A stretch of 64,000 nt of DNA, taken from the NCBI RefSeq assembly GCF_016616885.1, contig NZ_CP067102.1:2694501-2758500 (forward strand). The letters are read 5' to 3'. A model generated the notes under the pieces. It was given only the letters and a program-made list of their open reading frames with translations. It was not told the origin of the DNA and made no database searches. Made by a program: the position numbers and the translations under genes. Shown one piece after another: positions 7,318 to 16,737 of the stretch; the first letter of the stretch is position 1, and each line of letters begins with the position of its first letter. This DNA is from Bradyrhizobium diazoefficiens. Its GTDB lineage: Bacteria > Pseudomonadota > Alphaproteobacteria > Rhizobiales > Xanthobacteraceae.

Positions 7318-9834
7318 ATGACTAACGGCGAGCCTTCCCAAGTCGAAGAACGCGAGTTGACCTACACGGACGAACGCCGGCCGCACTTGGGCGGTGCGGC
7401 GCCACTTCGCCATATGGACGGCGCCGCTACAAAATCGGATGGTGCTGGGGAGGCCGTAGGCCCGCGTGACAAGCAGCTTTTTGACATCATCGAAACCATT
7501 CCGGTGATGGCCTGGACGATGTTGCCTGACGGCTCCAACGCATTTGCGAATAGGCGCTGGGCCGAATATTGCGGCCTATCTCGGCAGGATACCGTGGGTT
7601 CGGGCTGGCAGGCTGCAATTCATCCAGAAGACGCTGAGCAATATTTGCACAAATCGCGTGAGTCCCTGGCCACCGGCGAGCCGTTCGAAGGTGAGGCGCG
7701 TTTCCGTTGCGCTGCCGACGGGGGATACCGTTGGTTCTTAGGGCGCGCTGTCCCGCTCCGCGATGACCAAGGAAATATTCTGAGGTGGTATAAAATCCTG
7801 ACGGACATCGAGGATCGCAACCGGGCGGAGGCCCTGTTGGCTGGAGAGAATCGCATTCTCGAGATGGTGGCCAAAGGGGAATCGCTTCCCTATATCCTCG
7901 ATTGCCTCTGCCTGCTGGTGGAAGAGCATACTCGGGATGCGCTCACTGCGATCCTTCTGGTCGAGGACGGCCGGCTGAGGCATGTGGGGAAGCCGAGCCT
8001 TCCTCCAGCCTATGTCGAGGCTGTCAAGGGAAAAATCGCGGTTGGACCCAAGGTCGGATCATGCGGGCCCGCGGCGTATTTCGCCAGACAAGTCATCGTT
8101 TCCGATATCACGACCGACCCGTCATTTGACGAGCTTCGCGATGTTCTGCCTCTCTTTCCTTCGCTGCGCGCCGTCTGGTCGACGCCCATCATGTCCTCAG
8201 AAGGCAAGGTGATTGGCACCTTCGCCATGTATTATAGCGAGCCGCGGAGCCCAAGCGCGCGCGATCAGGAGATCATAGAACAGATCACCCATCTGGCGGG
8301 GGTTGCGATTCAACGTGCCCACTTGGATCGCGATCTCACACTACGCGAAGCCAAAATCCGGCGCCTGGTAGACGCCAATATTATCGGCATCTTCATCTGG
8401 GAGGTCGAAGGCGGAATTCTCGAAGCCAATGACGCATTTCTTCGCATCATGGGATATGACCGCGAAGATCTTGCGGCGGGCCGATTGCGTTGCACGGAAT
8501 TGATGCCGCCAGAGTGGCTCGAAGGCGATGTGCAACGGGGGCCGGAGTACGTGAGGACGGGGCGCTTGCACCCGTTCGAGAAGGAGTTTTTCAGGAAAGA
8601 CGGCAGCCGTGTGCCAGTCCTGATCGGTCTGGCTGATTTCGAAGAAAGCGGACGGCAAGGTGTCGCTTTCGTACTCGATTTGACCGAGCGCAAACGGGCC
8701 GAGGACGAGCTGCGCGCGAGCGAAGAGCTTAAGAGGAGAATCATCGAGAGCAGCAGGGACTGCATCTAGGTGCTGGACCTGGATGCAAACCTGCTGTTCA
8801 TGAGCAGCGGCGGTCAGCGGTTGCTCGAAATAGACGATATCCAGACTTACATGAATGCCTGCTGGATAGATTTCTGGCAGCCGGAGGACCGCCCAAGGAT
8901 CAGCGAAGCCGTCGCCGCTGCAAGGGCTGGCGGAATTGGGAAATTTCAGGCGTTCTGTCCATCGGCGAAGGGGGCTCCGCGCTGGTGGGACGTCATCACC
9001 ACCCCGATCTGCAATGCAGACGGCCAGCCCGAGCAACTGCTCTCAGTTTCACGCGACATTACGGAGGGCAAACAGGCTGAAGCCGAAGCGCACGAGGGCG
9101 AACGCCGATATCGCGAGGTGCAGATGGAGTTGGCGCACGCAAACCGCGTTGCGGCCATGGGGCAGCTAACGGCCTCGATCGCCCATGAAGTGAAGCAGCC
9201 GATCGCCGCGACGGTCGCCAACGCGCGAGCTGCATTGCGCTTTCTTGACGCCCCAACGGTGGATCTGGATGAAGTACGACAGATACTCAACGACATGCTG
9301 AAAGACGGCAATCGAGCAGGAGAGGTCGTCAGTCGTATCCAGGATCTCATCAAAAAAGCGCCACCCCGGCGGGATCGCTTGAACATAAACGAAGCGATTC
9401 GTGAACTGCTGGAACTGACCCGTAGCGCGGCGGTCAAGAACAGCGTCTCCATTCACGCGGAGCTCGCGAACGGCTTGCCAATTGTTCATGGGGACCGCGT
9501 CCAACTGCAACAGGTCCTCTTGAACTTGATCATCAATGCGATCGAGGCCATGAGCGGCCTCGGCGAGGGACCGCGGGAATTACTGGTCAGCAGCGGCACA
9601 ATCGAGCCGGGCGGCGTGCTCGTGAGAGTGCGAGACTCGGGTCCGGGACTGGAGCCATCCATGCGTGATCGCGTCTTCGAGTCCTTCTATACGACCAAGC
9701 CGAGCGGCTTGGGGCTCGGCTTGTCGATCTGCCGTTCGATCGTCGAAGCCCATGGCGGACGCCTGTGGGCGAGTCCGACCGATCCCCAGGGCGCGGTCTT
9801 TCAGTTTACTATCCCGGTGGTCGAAGGAAGATAG
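7318..9834 (+). pseudogene. PAS-GAF-PAS-PAS histidine kinase interrupted by an in-frame amber codon
   Basis: One continuous reading frame of 839 codons broken only by TAG at 8767-8769 (codon 484). Order: PAS (~55-170), GAF (~180-335), PAS (~343-465), a third PAS split by the stop (~470-590), HisKA with phospho-acceptor H623 in SIAHEVKQP, then HATPase_c with NLIINAIEAM, DSGPGL and GLGLGLSI. The sequence around the stop (SSRDCI-stop-VLDLDANLL) is normal PAS sequence, so one base change such as AAG to TAG explains it. A GTG directly after the stop (8770) could permit reinitiation of a PAS-kinase fragment. Otherwise the gene is dead, unless amber is suppressed. The kinase is soluble, with no membrane segment. 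Confidence 0.85.
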
Positions 9835-9923
9835 CCGCTCCCCATTTGGCGAGCGTGCTCACCCATATTCTGCGCGAAGTCATTCGATCGGCTCCGCTGT
9901 GGCCCACCATCTGCCTCCATTGC

Positions 9924-9977
9924 ATACCGAGGTATAGGGCAGGCAACCTAGGTATGAGAGCCGCGACCTACGGGTAT
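9924..9977. promoter_or_regulatory. Cluster of ATACC-NN-GGTAT operator-like sites upstream of the AraC gene
   Basis: A perfect 12-bp palindrome ATACCGAGGTAT (9924-9935) is followed by CAACCTAGGTAT (9944-9955, core ACCTAGGT perfectly palindromic). A right half-site GGTAT at 9973-9977 comes next. Centres are about 20 and 22 bp apart, roughly two helical turns, so dimers would bind on one face. The motif matches the operators at 7046, 14289 and 16630. The AraC-family gene begins 118 bases downstream. Confidence 0.5.
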
Positions 9978-10095
9978 CTGCTGCCGAAACGAGCGATTTA
10001 GTCGCGTCAACCTCGCTACGATTGAGCGGTCGCCGTTCTAACCCTACGACTGTCGAGGAGCAGGGGCCGCATGGACCCGCACAAGGGGAGCAACG

Positions 10096-11148
10096 ATGCT
10101 GACCTACTCGTTCGATGTCAACGCTGCACGGCTCGCCGACTTCTCCGAAGTCTCCGTTCTAAACAACCGCCAGCATCAGGAAGAGACGAGGCTGCCGCGC
10201 ATCGATCATCCGCATCTCGAATACAATCATCTGCCGCGCGGCGGGCGCGGTGAGCAGCCCCGTGACCCCGGGACGCATAAAGCCAGTCGCCACGCTCTTG
10301 AGATATTTCCTGCTCATGCCGTCAGTCGTCGGGCGATCGCCTGGGATGGGATCACCGTCGAGATCGTCCGGTGCGTCGCACATGACAGGGTCGAGTTTCG
10401 ATTCCGTGCACCGTGCCATCTGCTGGTTGTCCATGAAGAAGGTGTTCGCGACCAGGGCGAGACGTTCGTTCGGACTCTGCCGCTTTCGAAGCTGCGAACG
10501 CTCAAGCGCAAGCTCACCTTCGTGCCCGCCGGTCACGAATACCACGAGTGGCAGCAGCCGCGCGTTCCCAGTCGTATGACCTGCTTCTATCTTGATCCGG
10601 CCAAAATTTCTGCCATCGATGCGGATTCACCGGATGCTCAACCTGCACCCCGACTGTTGTTCGAACATAGCGGGCTGTGGGATGCCGCCGCCAAGCTGAC
10701 AGCGGCAATCGACCAGGGCTGTGAAAACGAGCGCTATTGTGAAGCGCTTGGGGTGATCGTCGCGCATGAGCTGATGCAGAACCACGGGGATTCTGCACGC
10801 GGCAAACCATTGGCGAGGGGTGGGCTGGCTGTCTGGCAGCAGCGCGCCGTCACAGGGTACATCGAGGAACACCTGGCCGAGCCTATCTCGCTCGCTGCGC
10901 TGGCGGCGCTCGCTCGTCTAAGCTCTTACTATTTCTGCCGCGCATTCAAGCAATCATTCGGCATGCCACCCCACCGGTATCACATCAATCGCCGTATCGA
11001 GCGCGCCAAGGCCTTGCTGGGAGATCCGGAACAGTCAGTGACTGACATCGGGCTCGCGCTGGGGTTCAGCGAGACGAGCTCATTTTCGTCAGCATTTCGG
11101 CAGACGACAGGGATCACTCCCACGCAATACCGCCGAAGCTTAGGGTGA
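10096..11148 (+). CDS. AraC-family transcriptional regulator
   Basis: 350 residues from the ATG at 10096, with AAGGGGAG ten bases upstream. The N-terminal ~230 residues are a cupin-like ligand domain of the kind found before AraC helix-turn-helix pairs (RVEFRFRAPCHLLVVHEEG, then LTFVPAGHEYHEW). The C-terminal ~100 residues hold both HTH units: LAALARLSSYYFCRAFKQSFG and, in the second, VTDIGLALGFSETSSFSSAF. It ends with the conserved GITPTQYRRS. It probably senses a small molecule and regulates nearby promoters; its targets are unknown. It converges on the histidine kinase at 11194-13353 with 45 bases between stops, and has the operator cluster at 9924-9977 upstream. Confidence 0.9.
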   Translation: MLTYSFDVNAARLADFSEVSVLNNRQHQEETRLPRIDHPHLEYNHLPRGGRGEQPRDPGTHKASRHALEIFPAHAVSRRAIAWDGITVEIVRCVAHDRVEFRFRAPCHLLVVHEEGVRDQGETFVRTLPLSKLRTLKRKLTFVPAGHEYHEWQQPRVPSRMTCFYLDPAKISAIDADSPDAQPAPRLLFEHSGLWDAAAKLTAAIDQGCENERYCEALGVIVAHELMQNHGDSARGKPLARGGLAVWQQRAVTGYIEEHLAEPISLAALAALARLSSYYFCRAFKQSFGMPPHRYHINRRIERAKALLGDPEQSVTDIGLALGFSETSSFSSAFRQTTGITPTQYRRSLG

Positions 11149-11193
11149 TTGTGCAGGCCAGCCGACGTCCGACCGTGGGGAACGGTTGTGGGG

Positions 11194-13353
11194 TCACGAA
11201 ACATCTCGAGACGCAGATTCCCGCAACGCCGGCAGGACGATGTGAAGCGTAGCGCCTCGGCTAGCATTCGCAGTGGCCCAAATGCGGCCGCCGTGTGCGT
11301 CAACTATTGAATGGCAGATCGATAGTCCGATACCCATCCCGCTGGTTTTGGTGGAGTAGAAAGCCTCAAAGAAACGGTCCAGAGCTTCTGGGCGCAATAT
11401 CGGACCTGAGTCGCGAACCGTGAGCGAAATGCCGTCCTCTCGGTCCTTTGCGGAGCTAATCTGCAACTCTCGTCCGTCGTTGTCGGCATTGCTCATGGCC
11501 TCGATAGCATTCATCACCAAATTCATGATGACTTGTTGCAGCTGAATCCGATCTCCGCGAACGAACGGCAAATTGGATGCAAGGTCTGCCTCCAGTGATA
11601 TCCGGTTCTTGATAATCTCGCCGCGGGTCAGTGCCATCGTCTCGGTGATCACCTCGTTGATATCTAATTTGTCGATCTGCGCTGGCGTCTTTTTGACCAA
11701 TGCGCGGATCCGGTTGATGACTTCGCTGACCCTGCGCCCGTCTTTGATGATATCCTCGAGAGCCCTGGAGGACAGCTCCAGGTCAGGAGGCGTTGCGCTG
11801 AGCAGGCGCAAGGCGGCATGGGCGTTCGTAACCAGCGCTCCAACGGGCTGATTGACCTCATGCGCAACCGAGGCGGTTAGTTGACCGACTGTCGCCACTC
11901 GATTTGCATGCGCAAGTTCGGCCTGGGCCTCCCGTACGGCTTCGGAGGCCAGCATGTGATCCGTCAAGTCGCGCGCCAATACAAGCGCGCTGTCGACCGC
12001 GTCTGTTTCGAGCTGGAGCGGCGAATAGGTCACGACCCAGTATCTTCGTCCGGCGGGACCATCGAACCATTGACTGAAGTTGAACTCTTCCCCAGCAAAG
12101 CACCGATCCAAATTCGGTTTGGCCAGTTGCTCGAACGCGTCCCCTCCCATGGCATCGGCAACGTGCATCCCGATGAGCTTGTCGGCGGTTAGTCCCCAAA
12201 CTCGCTGATGTGCCCGATTGGATCGTCGGTATCGGTAATCCTTACCGATCACGGATACGACGTCTGGTAACGTGTCAAAGACATGTTGAGCCAGATATTC
12301 GGCGCGTTTGCGATCGGTGACATCCTCGCAGACGACCAAGAGTACCGGCTGCTGTTTGACTAGCATGCCCTTGGCCGTTTCGCGTACCCACAGGGTGGTT
12401 CCGTCTTTGCGCCGCTTTCGTGCTTCCCAGCTTGTCGGCTCGCCAAGCCGTTCCAGACAGATGGCGGCCTTGCGCTGGACTGTCGGCCAATCGGATACGT
12501 GAAACACGTCCCGCACGGAACAGCCTATCAGCTCGGTCGCCTCGTAGCCCAGTTGGCCGGCGCCGTAGGGATTGACCGAGAGCACAGTTCCTGCAGCATC
12601 CAGCATGAAATACATGGTCGGATTGTGCTCGAACACCGCGCGCCACCGTTCTTCACTATCGCGCAAGGCCTCGAGCGCTCGTCTGCGCTCCTGGATGTCG
12701 CCGGCGCTGGCGCACCATCTCAAGATATTATTCCGCTCGCCCAAGATCGGTACCAGGCGGACAATGAACCAACGGTATTCACCGCCAGCGCTTCGAATGC
12801 GTATTTCTCTTTCAAACGGCTTCCCGGTCGCGAACGCGGTGCTCCACTCCTCACAGGCGCGATCATCCTGATGCACTACATTCAGCCAGCCTGGGCCCCG
12901 CGACTGCTGAGCGGACAAGCCGGTGTAGTTCAGGAAGCGATCATTGAAGAAGTCAGCTGTGCCGTCTGAGGACATGTTCCAAACCAGGGCAGGCAGCCCG
13001 TCCAGGATCTGTACCAGTTGGTCTCGCCCCGCCCTCATCCTGCCTACGAGGCCGGTGATGACCAGGGAGGTGATCAGGAACGCGGCCGACGCGATGAAGT
13101 CTTCCGGATAATCAACTCGAAAGGAGAAGATGGGAGGCGCAAAGAAGTAGTTGAGGGATGCAACGGCAGCGAAGCATAGAACGATGAGAGAAATCAGGCC
13201 GCCGGAGAGTGACAGCAGAACAATGAGAATCAGGTATGTGAAGGCCGCGGACACCAGGCCCAGGTTCAGCCAAAAACATAGCCATGTTAGTGCTGCCAGC
13301 GCGAGGACGCCGACCAACAACCGCAGCACCTCCTGAACTGGATCGCGCATCAT
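11194..13353 (-). CDS. Membrane sensor histidine kinase (DUF4118, PAS repeats, HisKA, HATPase)
   Basis: About 719 residues, starting at the ATG at 13353 (a TTG one codon earlier also opens the frame). Four transmembrane helices within the first ~105 residues resemble the KdpD-type DUF4118 module (FFAPPIFSFRVDYPEDFI between helices 3 and 4). Three PAS domains follow (~110-235, 236-355, 356-475). HisKA has H498 in SVAHEVNQP. The ATPase domain has NLVMNAIEAM and GMGIGLSICHSIV. The usual DSGPG box reads DSGPILR, a possible weak point in nucleotide binding. It lies back to back with the response regulator at 13611, its likely partner, across 257 bases. Confidence 0.9.
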   Translation of the reverse strand: MMRDPVQEVLRLLVGVLALAALTWLCFWLNLGLVSAAFTYLILIVLLSLSGGLISLIVLCFAAVASLNYFFAPPIFSFRVDYPEDFIASAAFLITSLVITGLVGRMRAGRDQLVQILDGLPALVWNMSSDGTADFFNDRFLNYTGLSAQQSRGPGWLNVVHQDDRACEEWSTAFATGKPFEREIRIRSAGGEYRWFIVRLVPILGERNNILRWCASAGDIQERRRALEALRDSEERWRAVFEHNPTMYFMLDAAGTVLSVNPYGAGQLGYEATELIGCSVRDVFHVSDWPTVQRKAAICLERLGEPTSWEARKRRKDGTTLWVRETAKGMLVKQQPVLLVVCEDVTDRKRAEYLAQHVFDTLPDVVSVIGKDYRYRRSNRAHQRVWGLTADKLIGMHVADAMGGDAFEQLAKPNLDRCFAGEEFNFSQWFDGPAGRRYWVVTYSPLQLETDAVDSALVLARDLTDHMLASEAVREAQAELAHANRVATVGQLTASVAHEVNQPVGALVTNAHAALRLLSATPPDLELSSRALEDIIKDGRRVSEVINRIRALVKKTPAQIDKLDINEVITETMALTRGEIIKNRISLEADLASNLPFVRGDRIQLQQVIMNLVMNAIEAMSNADNDGRELQISSAKDREDGISLTVRDSGPILRPEALDRFFEAFYSTKTSGMGIGLSICHSIVDAHGGRIWATANASRGATLHIVLPALRESASRDVS

Positions 13354-13610
13354 CAACGTTCGTTACCGAGACCAAAGCCTCCTGACGGCTTTCGCCCTGG
13401 AGGCTGAAATTCCGCAACCATACCGCTCGTTGGAACACCCGGGAAGGCCAGGATTAGCCATCCCGGCTGGAGCAGGCAAATAACAGGCGGCGGAGCGTGC
13501 GGGATTTGCCTGTCCAGTGGATTTCGTTACAATCTGACCTCAGCTTGGCCGAGCCGCTGAAGTGTTGTGATTTGCTTAATCGGACCGGCTGCAGATGGTG
13601 AAGGACCAAG

Positions 13611-14273
13611 ATGAGGCAGAATTCATCAACGAAGCCGGCTGGAGGCACGGACGAGCCGACCGTCTTCGTCATCGATGACGATGCGTCAATGCGTGAGGCG
13701 CTTGCACGGCTGTTCTACTCGGTCCAGTTGAAGGTTGAAGTATTTGCGTCGACCCAGGAGTTCTTGGGGGCCGAGCGGCCGGATGCTCCTGCTTGTCTGG
13801 TGCTCGATATCCGCCTGCCTGGGCTGAGTGGCCTTGATTTTCAAGCCGGATTGACGGAGGCCGCCCTTCCTATTCCGGTCGTGTTCATTACGGGGCACGG
13901 CGATATTCCGATGTCAGTGCGAGCCATGAAGGCCGGTGCCATCGACTTCCTCACCAAACCGTTCCGTGACCAGGACCTTCTGGATGCCGTCGCGGCTGCG
14001 ATCCAGCGCGACAAGAAGCGCCGCGAAAATGAACATGCGATCGCAGACATGAGGGCGCACTTCGCATCCCTCACCGCTCGTGAGCGCGAAATCATGGCTC
14101 TAGTCGCAAGCGGATTGATGAGCAAGCAAATCGCGGCTCAGATCAATCTGAGCGAAATCACGGTGAAAGTGCATCGTAGCCATATCATGAAGAAGATGGA
14201 AGCCAGATCGGTGGCCGATCTGGTCAGGATGGCTGAAGCCCTTGGGGTAAAGTCTCCGACGCTCCAACACTGA
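13611..14273 (+). CDS. FixJ/NodW-type response regulator with LuxR helix-turn-helix
   Basis: 220 residues. The receiver domain (~15-130) has VIDDDASMR acidic residues, phospho-acceptor D66 in CLVLDIRLPG, T in FITGHGD and K in FLTKPFRD. The C-terminal domain (~150-210) is a LuxR/FixJ HTH: LTAREREIMALVASGLMSK, then INLSEITVKVHRSHIMKK. This matches the NodW/NwsB/TtrR type of regulator. It is the only receiver in the region with a DNA-binding domain, so it is the natural output for the surrounding kinases and the best candidate to bind the ATACC-NN-GGTAT sites. Its own upstream region lacks that motif. Confidence 0.93.
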   Translation: MRQNSSTKPAGGTDEPTVFVIDDDASMREALARLFYSVQLKVEVFASTQEFLGAERPDAPACLVLDIRLPGLSGLDFQAGLTEAALPIPVVFITGHGDIPMSVRAMKAGAIDFLTKPFRDQDLLDAVAAAIQRDKKRRENEHAIADMRAHFASLTAREREIMALVASGLMSKQIAAQINLSEITVKVHRSHIMKKMEARSVADLVRMAEALGVKSPTLQH

Positions 14274-14288
14274 GATACGGTCCGTTCG

Positions 14289-14330
14289 ATACCTGAGTAT
14301 AGTTCTCATCTCTCAAATCAGCCGTATCAT
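14289..14330 (+). promoter_or_regulatory. Repeated promoter cassette, copy 2
   Basis: ATACCTGAGTAT (14289-14300) is followed by AGTTCTCATCT and GTATCAT (14324-14330), the last exactly 35 bases from the operator start as in the other two copies. The predicted start is near 14337, leaving about 63 bases of leader before the GTG of the receiver gene. The cassette begins 16 bases after the stop of the response regulator at 13611-14273. Confidence 0.6.
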
Positions 14331-14399
14331 ACGCTCAGGCGGCGCCGTTTATCGGGGGTGCGACCTCGGTCGTCTTCCCCTCGAACAAAGGTAAGTCGC

Positions 14400-14792
14400 G
14401 TGACTGATGGCCCTATGATTTCGGTCGTGGACGACGATGCTTCGGTGCGTACGGCGACCGCGAGGTTGTTGAGGTCACTGGGATTCTCAGCCCATGCGTT
14501 TGCTTCGGCTCAGGAATTCCTGTCATCGCCGCGACTGCTTGAAACCTCGTGCCTCATTGCCGACGTGGAGATGCCCGGCATGAGCGGCCTAGAGCTGCAG
14601 GAGTATCTGATTGCCAACGGCCATAACACGCCGATGATCTTCATCACGGCATTTCCAGAGGATCGGATTCGAGAACGCGCGATGGAGGCGGGGGCGATCG
14701 ATTTTTTGAGCAAGCCATTCGATGAGCCGCGGCTGCTCGAATGCGTGGAGCGGGCACTGGCGATGCGCCAAGACCGCCCGAACGACCCTTGA
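14400..14792 (+). CDS. Stand-alone receiver-domain response regulator
   Basis: 130 residues from the GTG at 14400, chosen because AAAGGTAAG lies just upstream; a longer in-frame start at 14358 has no such site. It is a complete receiver: VVDDDASVR acidic pocket, phospho-acceptor D55 in IADVEMPG, T in FITAFPE and K in FLSKPFDEP. There is no output domain. Single receivers act as phosphate sinks, shuttles in a phosphorelay, or by protein contact. It is about 90% identical to the protein encoded at 16738-17130, and both have the same promoter cassette in front. The MASE4 kinase gene follows after 109 bases. Confidence 0.88.
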   Translation: MTDGPMISVVDDDASVRTATARLLRSLGFSAHAFASAQEFLSSPRLLETSCLIADVEMPGMSGLELQEYLIANGHNTPMIFITAFPEDRIRERAMEAGAIDFLSKPFDEPRLLECVERALAMRQDRPNDP

Positions 14793-14901
14793 TCAGATTG
14801 GACGATCAGCCACGTCTGCCGCGGGAGCTGGTCCAACAGGGCCCTCCGGGCGATCCCAAGCATGAGCCGTCCGCTGGGTGCCTTTCCAAAGGCCCGCAAA
14901 A

Positions 14902-16563
14902 ATGAGCACATCTCAGGGCAGCGCTGAGGAGCAGGAGCTCATCCTCTCGGAGCTGGCGCCGAGCCTGACACAAAAGCGGCTTGCGCTCGGCGTTGTAGTG
15001 ATCCTGCTTGTTGGATTTATCCTCATGGCGGGACCGCTCTCGCACATTCAGCTGGCGCGGATCAACGCGTTCGTCCCGGCCTATGCCGCTGCGATGCTGG
15101 TGAACGACTCGATCACCGCAGTCTTGCTGTTTGCCCAGTTCTCCATATTGAGGTCTCGCGCGCTCCTGGCGATCTCAAGCGGTTATCTGTTCACGGCGCT
15201 TATACTGGTCCCATGGATGCTGACATTTCCGGGCATCTTCGCGCCCAGTGGCCTGCTTGGCGCCGGGCTGCAGACTACCGCGTGGCTCTACATCGTCTGG
15301 TACGCCGGTTTTCCGGCATTCGTCATCGCCTACACGATACTCAAGGACCGCGATCCAGCCGAACGGCTGTCGACGGGCTCAGTCAGTGTGGCGATCCTTT
15401 CGAGTGTCGCTGCAACTGCGAGCGCCGTGTGTGCAGCGACATTTCTCGTGATAGCTGGCGACGAGTTTCTACCCCACCTCATGATCGACACAATCCACCT
15501 TTCCGGTTTCTGGCCCTATGCTGCCGGATTCGCGTCCCTGTCGAGCCTCTCCGCAGCCGCTCTGCTATGGCGGCGGCGACGCTCGGTGCTTGATCTGTGG
15601 CTCGTGGTGATCATGTGCGCGTATGTCATCGAGATTTGTTTGATCTCTTTTCCTACTCCAAACCGCTACAGCATTGGCTGGTATGGCGGGCGGGTATTCG
15701 GGCTGGTATCCGGCAGCCTTGTTCTATTTGTATTGTTGTATGAGATAACGACTCTATACGCACGGCTGCTGCGTGCGGTGCTGGCCCAGCGTCGAGAGCG
15801 TCAGGCGCGCTTGATGACAGCAGACGCGCTGTCGGCTTCTATCGCTCACGAAATCAAGCAACCCTTATCAGCGATGATGGCCAACGCCGCCGCCGGAGCA
15901 CACTTGCTGGATCGTAGCAGGCCGGATCTTGAAGAAGCAAAGTTGGTTTTCCAGGAAATTGTGGTCGACGGCCGCCGCGCTGGAGCGGTGATCGAAAGTA
16001 TTCGGGCGATCTTCAAGAAGGACGCCAGGTCCAGATCGCCGCTCAATATCGACGAGCTCATCCGGGAAACCCTCGCCTTGTTGATCGGAGAGTTGCGGGC
16101 CGCTCGGATAGCGGTCCGGGTTCAAGCCCACGAACGTCTGCCACGCGTGAATGCGGATCGGGTCCAGCTGCAGCAGGTGTTCGTGAACCTGATCATGAAT
16201 GCGATCGATTCGATGGCCGCCAACGAGAGGCCGCGGGTGTTGGGTGTGACGTCGGAAGTCCACAGTTCCGGCGGTGTCATCGTATCGGTGACAGACACTG
16301 GCGCCGGAGTGGATCCGAAACAGCTCGATCGGATATTCAATCCGCTGTTCACGACAAAGAGCCAGGGCATGGGAATGGGACTTTCGATTTGCCGCTCGAT
16401 CATTGAGGCGCATGACGGGCAACTCTGGGCGGTTGCGAACGGCTCGAACGGCGCCGTCTTTCAATTTGTGCTGCCCGCTCACCCTGCTGACCACTCAAGG
16501 ATGATCAGCGCGGGATGGATTAATCGCCGCAGCGCGTCCGCAGGTTCGGAGCATGCCTCGTGA
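14902..16563 (+). CDS. Membrane histidine kinase with MASE4-like sensor
   Basis: 553 residues from the ATG at 14902; a GTG eight codons upstream is the alternative. Eight hydrophobic helices (~28-290) form the sensor, consistent with a MASE4 domain, an integral membrane module thought to sense a ligand in the bilayer. There is no PAS domain. HisKA has H316 in SIAHEIKQP, and HATPase_c shows NLIMNAIDSM, DTGAGV and GMGMGLSICRSII. It lies between the two near-identical receiver genes and is probably expressed with the first. Phosphotransfer to one or both receivers is the obvious suggestion from position. Confidence 0.9.
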   Translation: MSTSQGSAEEQELILSELAPSLTQKRLALGVVVILLVGFILMAGPLSHIQLARINAFVPAYAAAMLVNDSITAVLLFAQFSILRSRALLAISSGYLFTALILVPWMLTFPGIFAPSGLLGAGLQTTAWLYIVWYAGFPAFVIAYTILKDRDPAERLSTGSVSVAILSSVAATASAVCAATFLVIAGDEFLPHLMIDTIHLSGFWPYAAGFASLSSLSAAALLWRRRRSVLDLWLVVIMCAYVIEICLISFPTPNRYSIGWYGGRVFGLVSGSLVLFVLLYEITTLYARLLRAVLAQRRERQARLMTADALSASIAHEIKQPLSAMMANAAAGAHLLDRSRPDLEEAKLVFQEIVVDGRRAGAVIESIRAIFKKDARSRSPLNIDELIRETLALLIGELRAARIAVRVQAHERLPRVNADRVQLQQVFVNLIMNAIDSMAANERPRVLGVTSEVHSSGGVIVSVTDTGAGVDPKQLDRIFNPLFTTKSQGMGMGLSICRSIIEAHDGQLWAVANGSNGAVFQFVLPAHPADHSRMISAGWINRRSASAGSEHAS

Positions 16564-16629
16564 TTGATGCGTTGAGACCGGCTGATCGATCCGCATAGTC
16601 CCTCAAGATGCGCCGCTGCCGGCCCCTCG

Positions 16630-16671
16630 ATACCCAAGTATAATTCTCAACCTCAAATTCCACCCTATCCT
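16630..16671 (+). promoter_or_regulatory. Repeated promoter cassette, copy 3
   Basis: ATACCCAAGTAT (16630-16641), ATAATTCTCA, then CTATCCT (16665-16671) with the same 35-base offset. The downstream sequence CTCAGGCGGC also matches copy 2, showing that promoter and receiver gene were duplicated together. It should drive the second receiver and the very large kinase coupled to it. Confidence 0.55.
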
Positions 16672-16737
16672 GCACTCAGGCGGCACCACAGTCGGGGTGC
16701 GATCCCGGTCGCCTTCCCTCGAACCAAGGTAAGTCGC

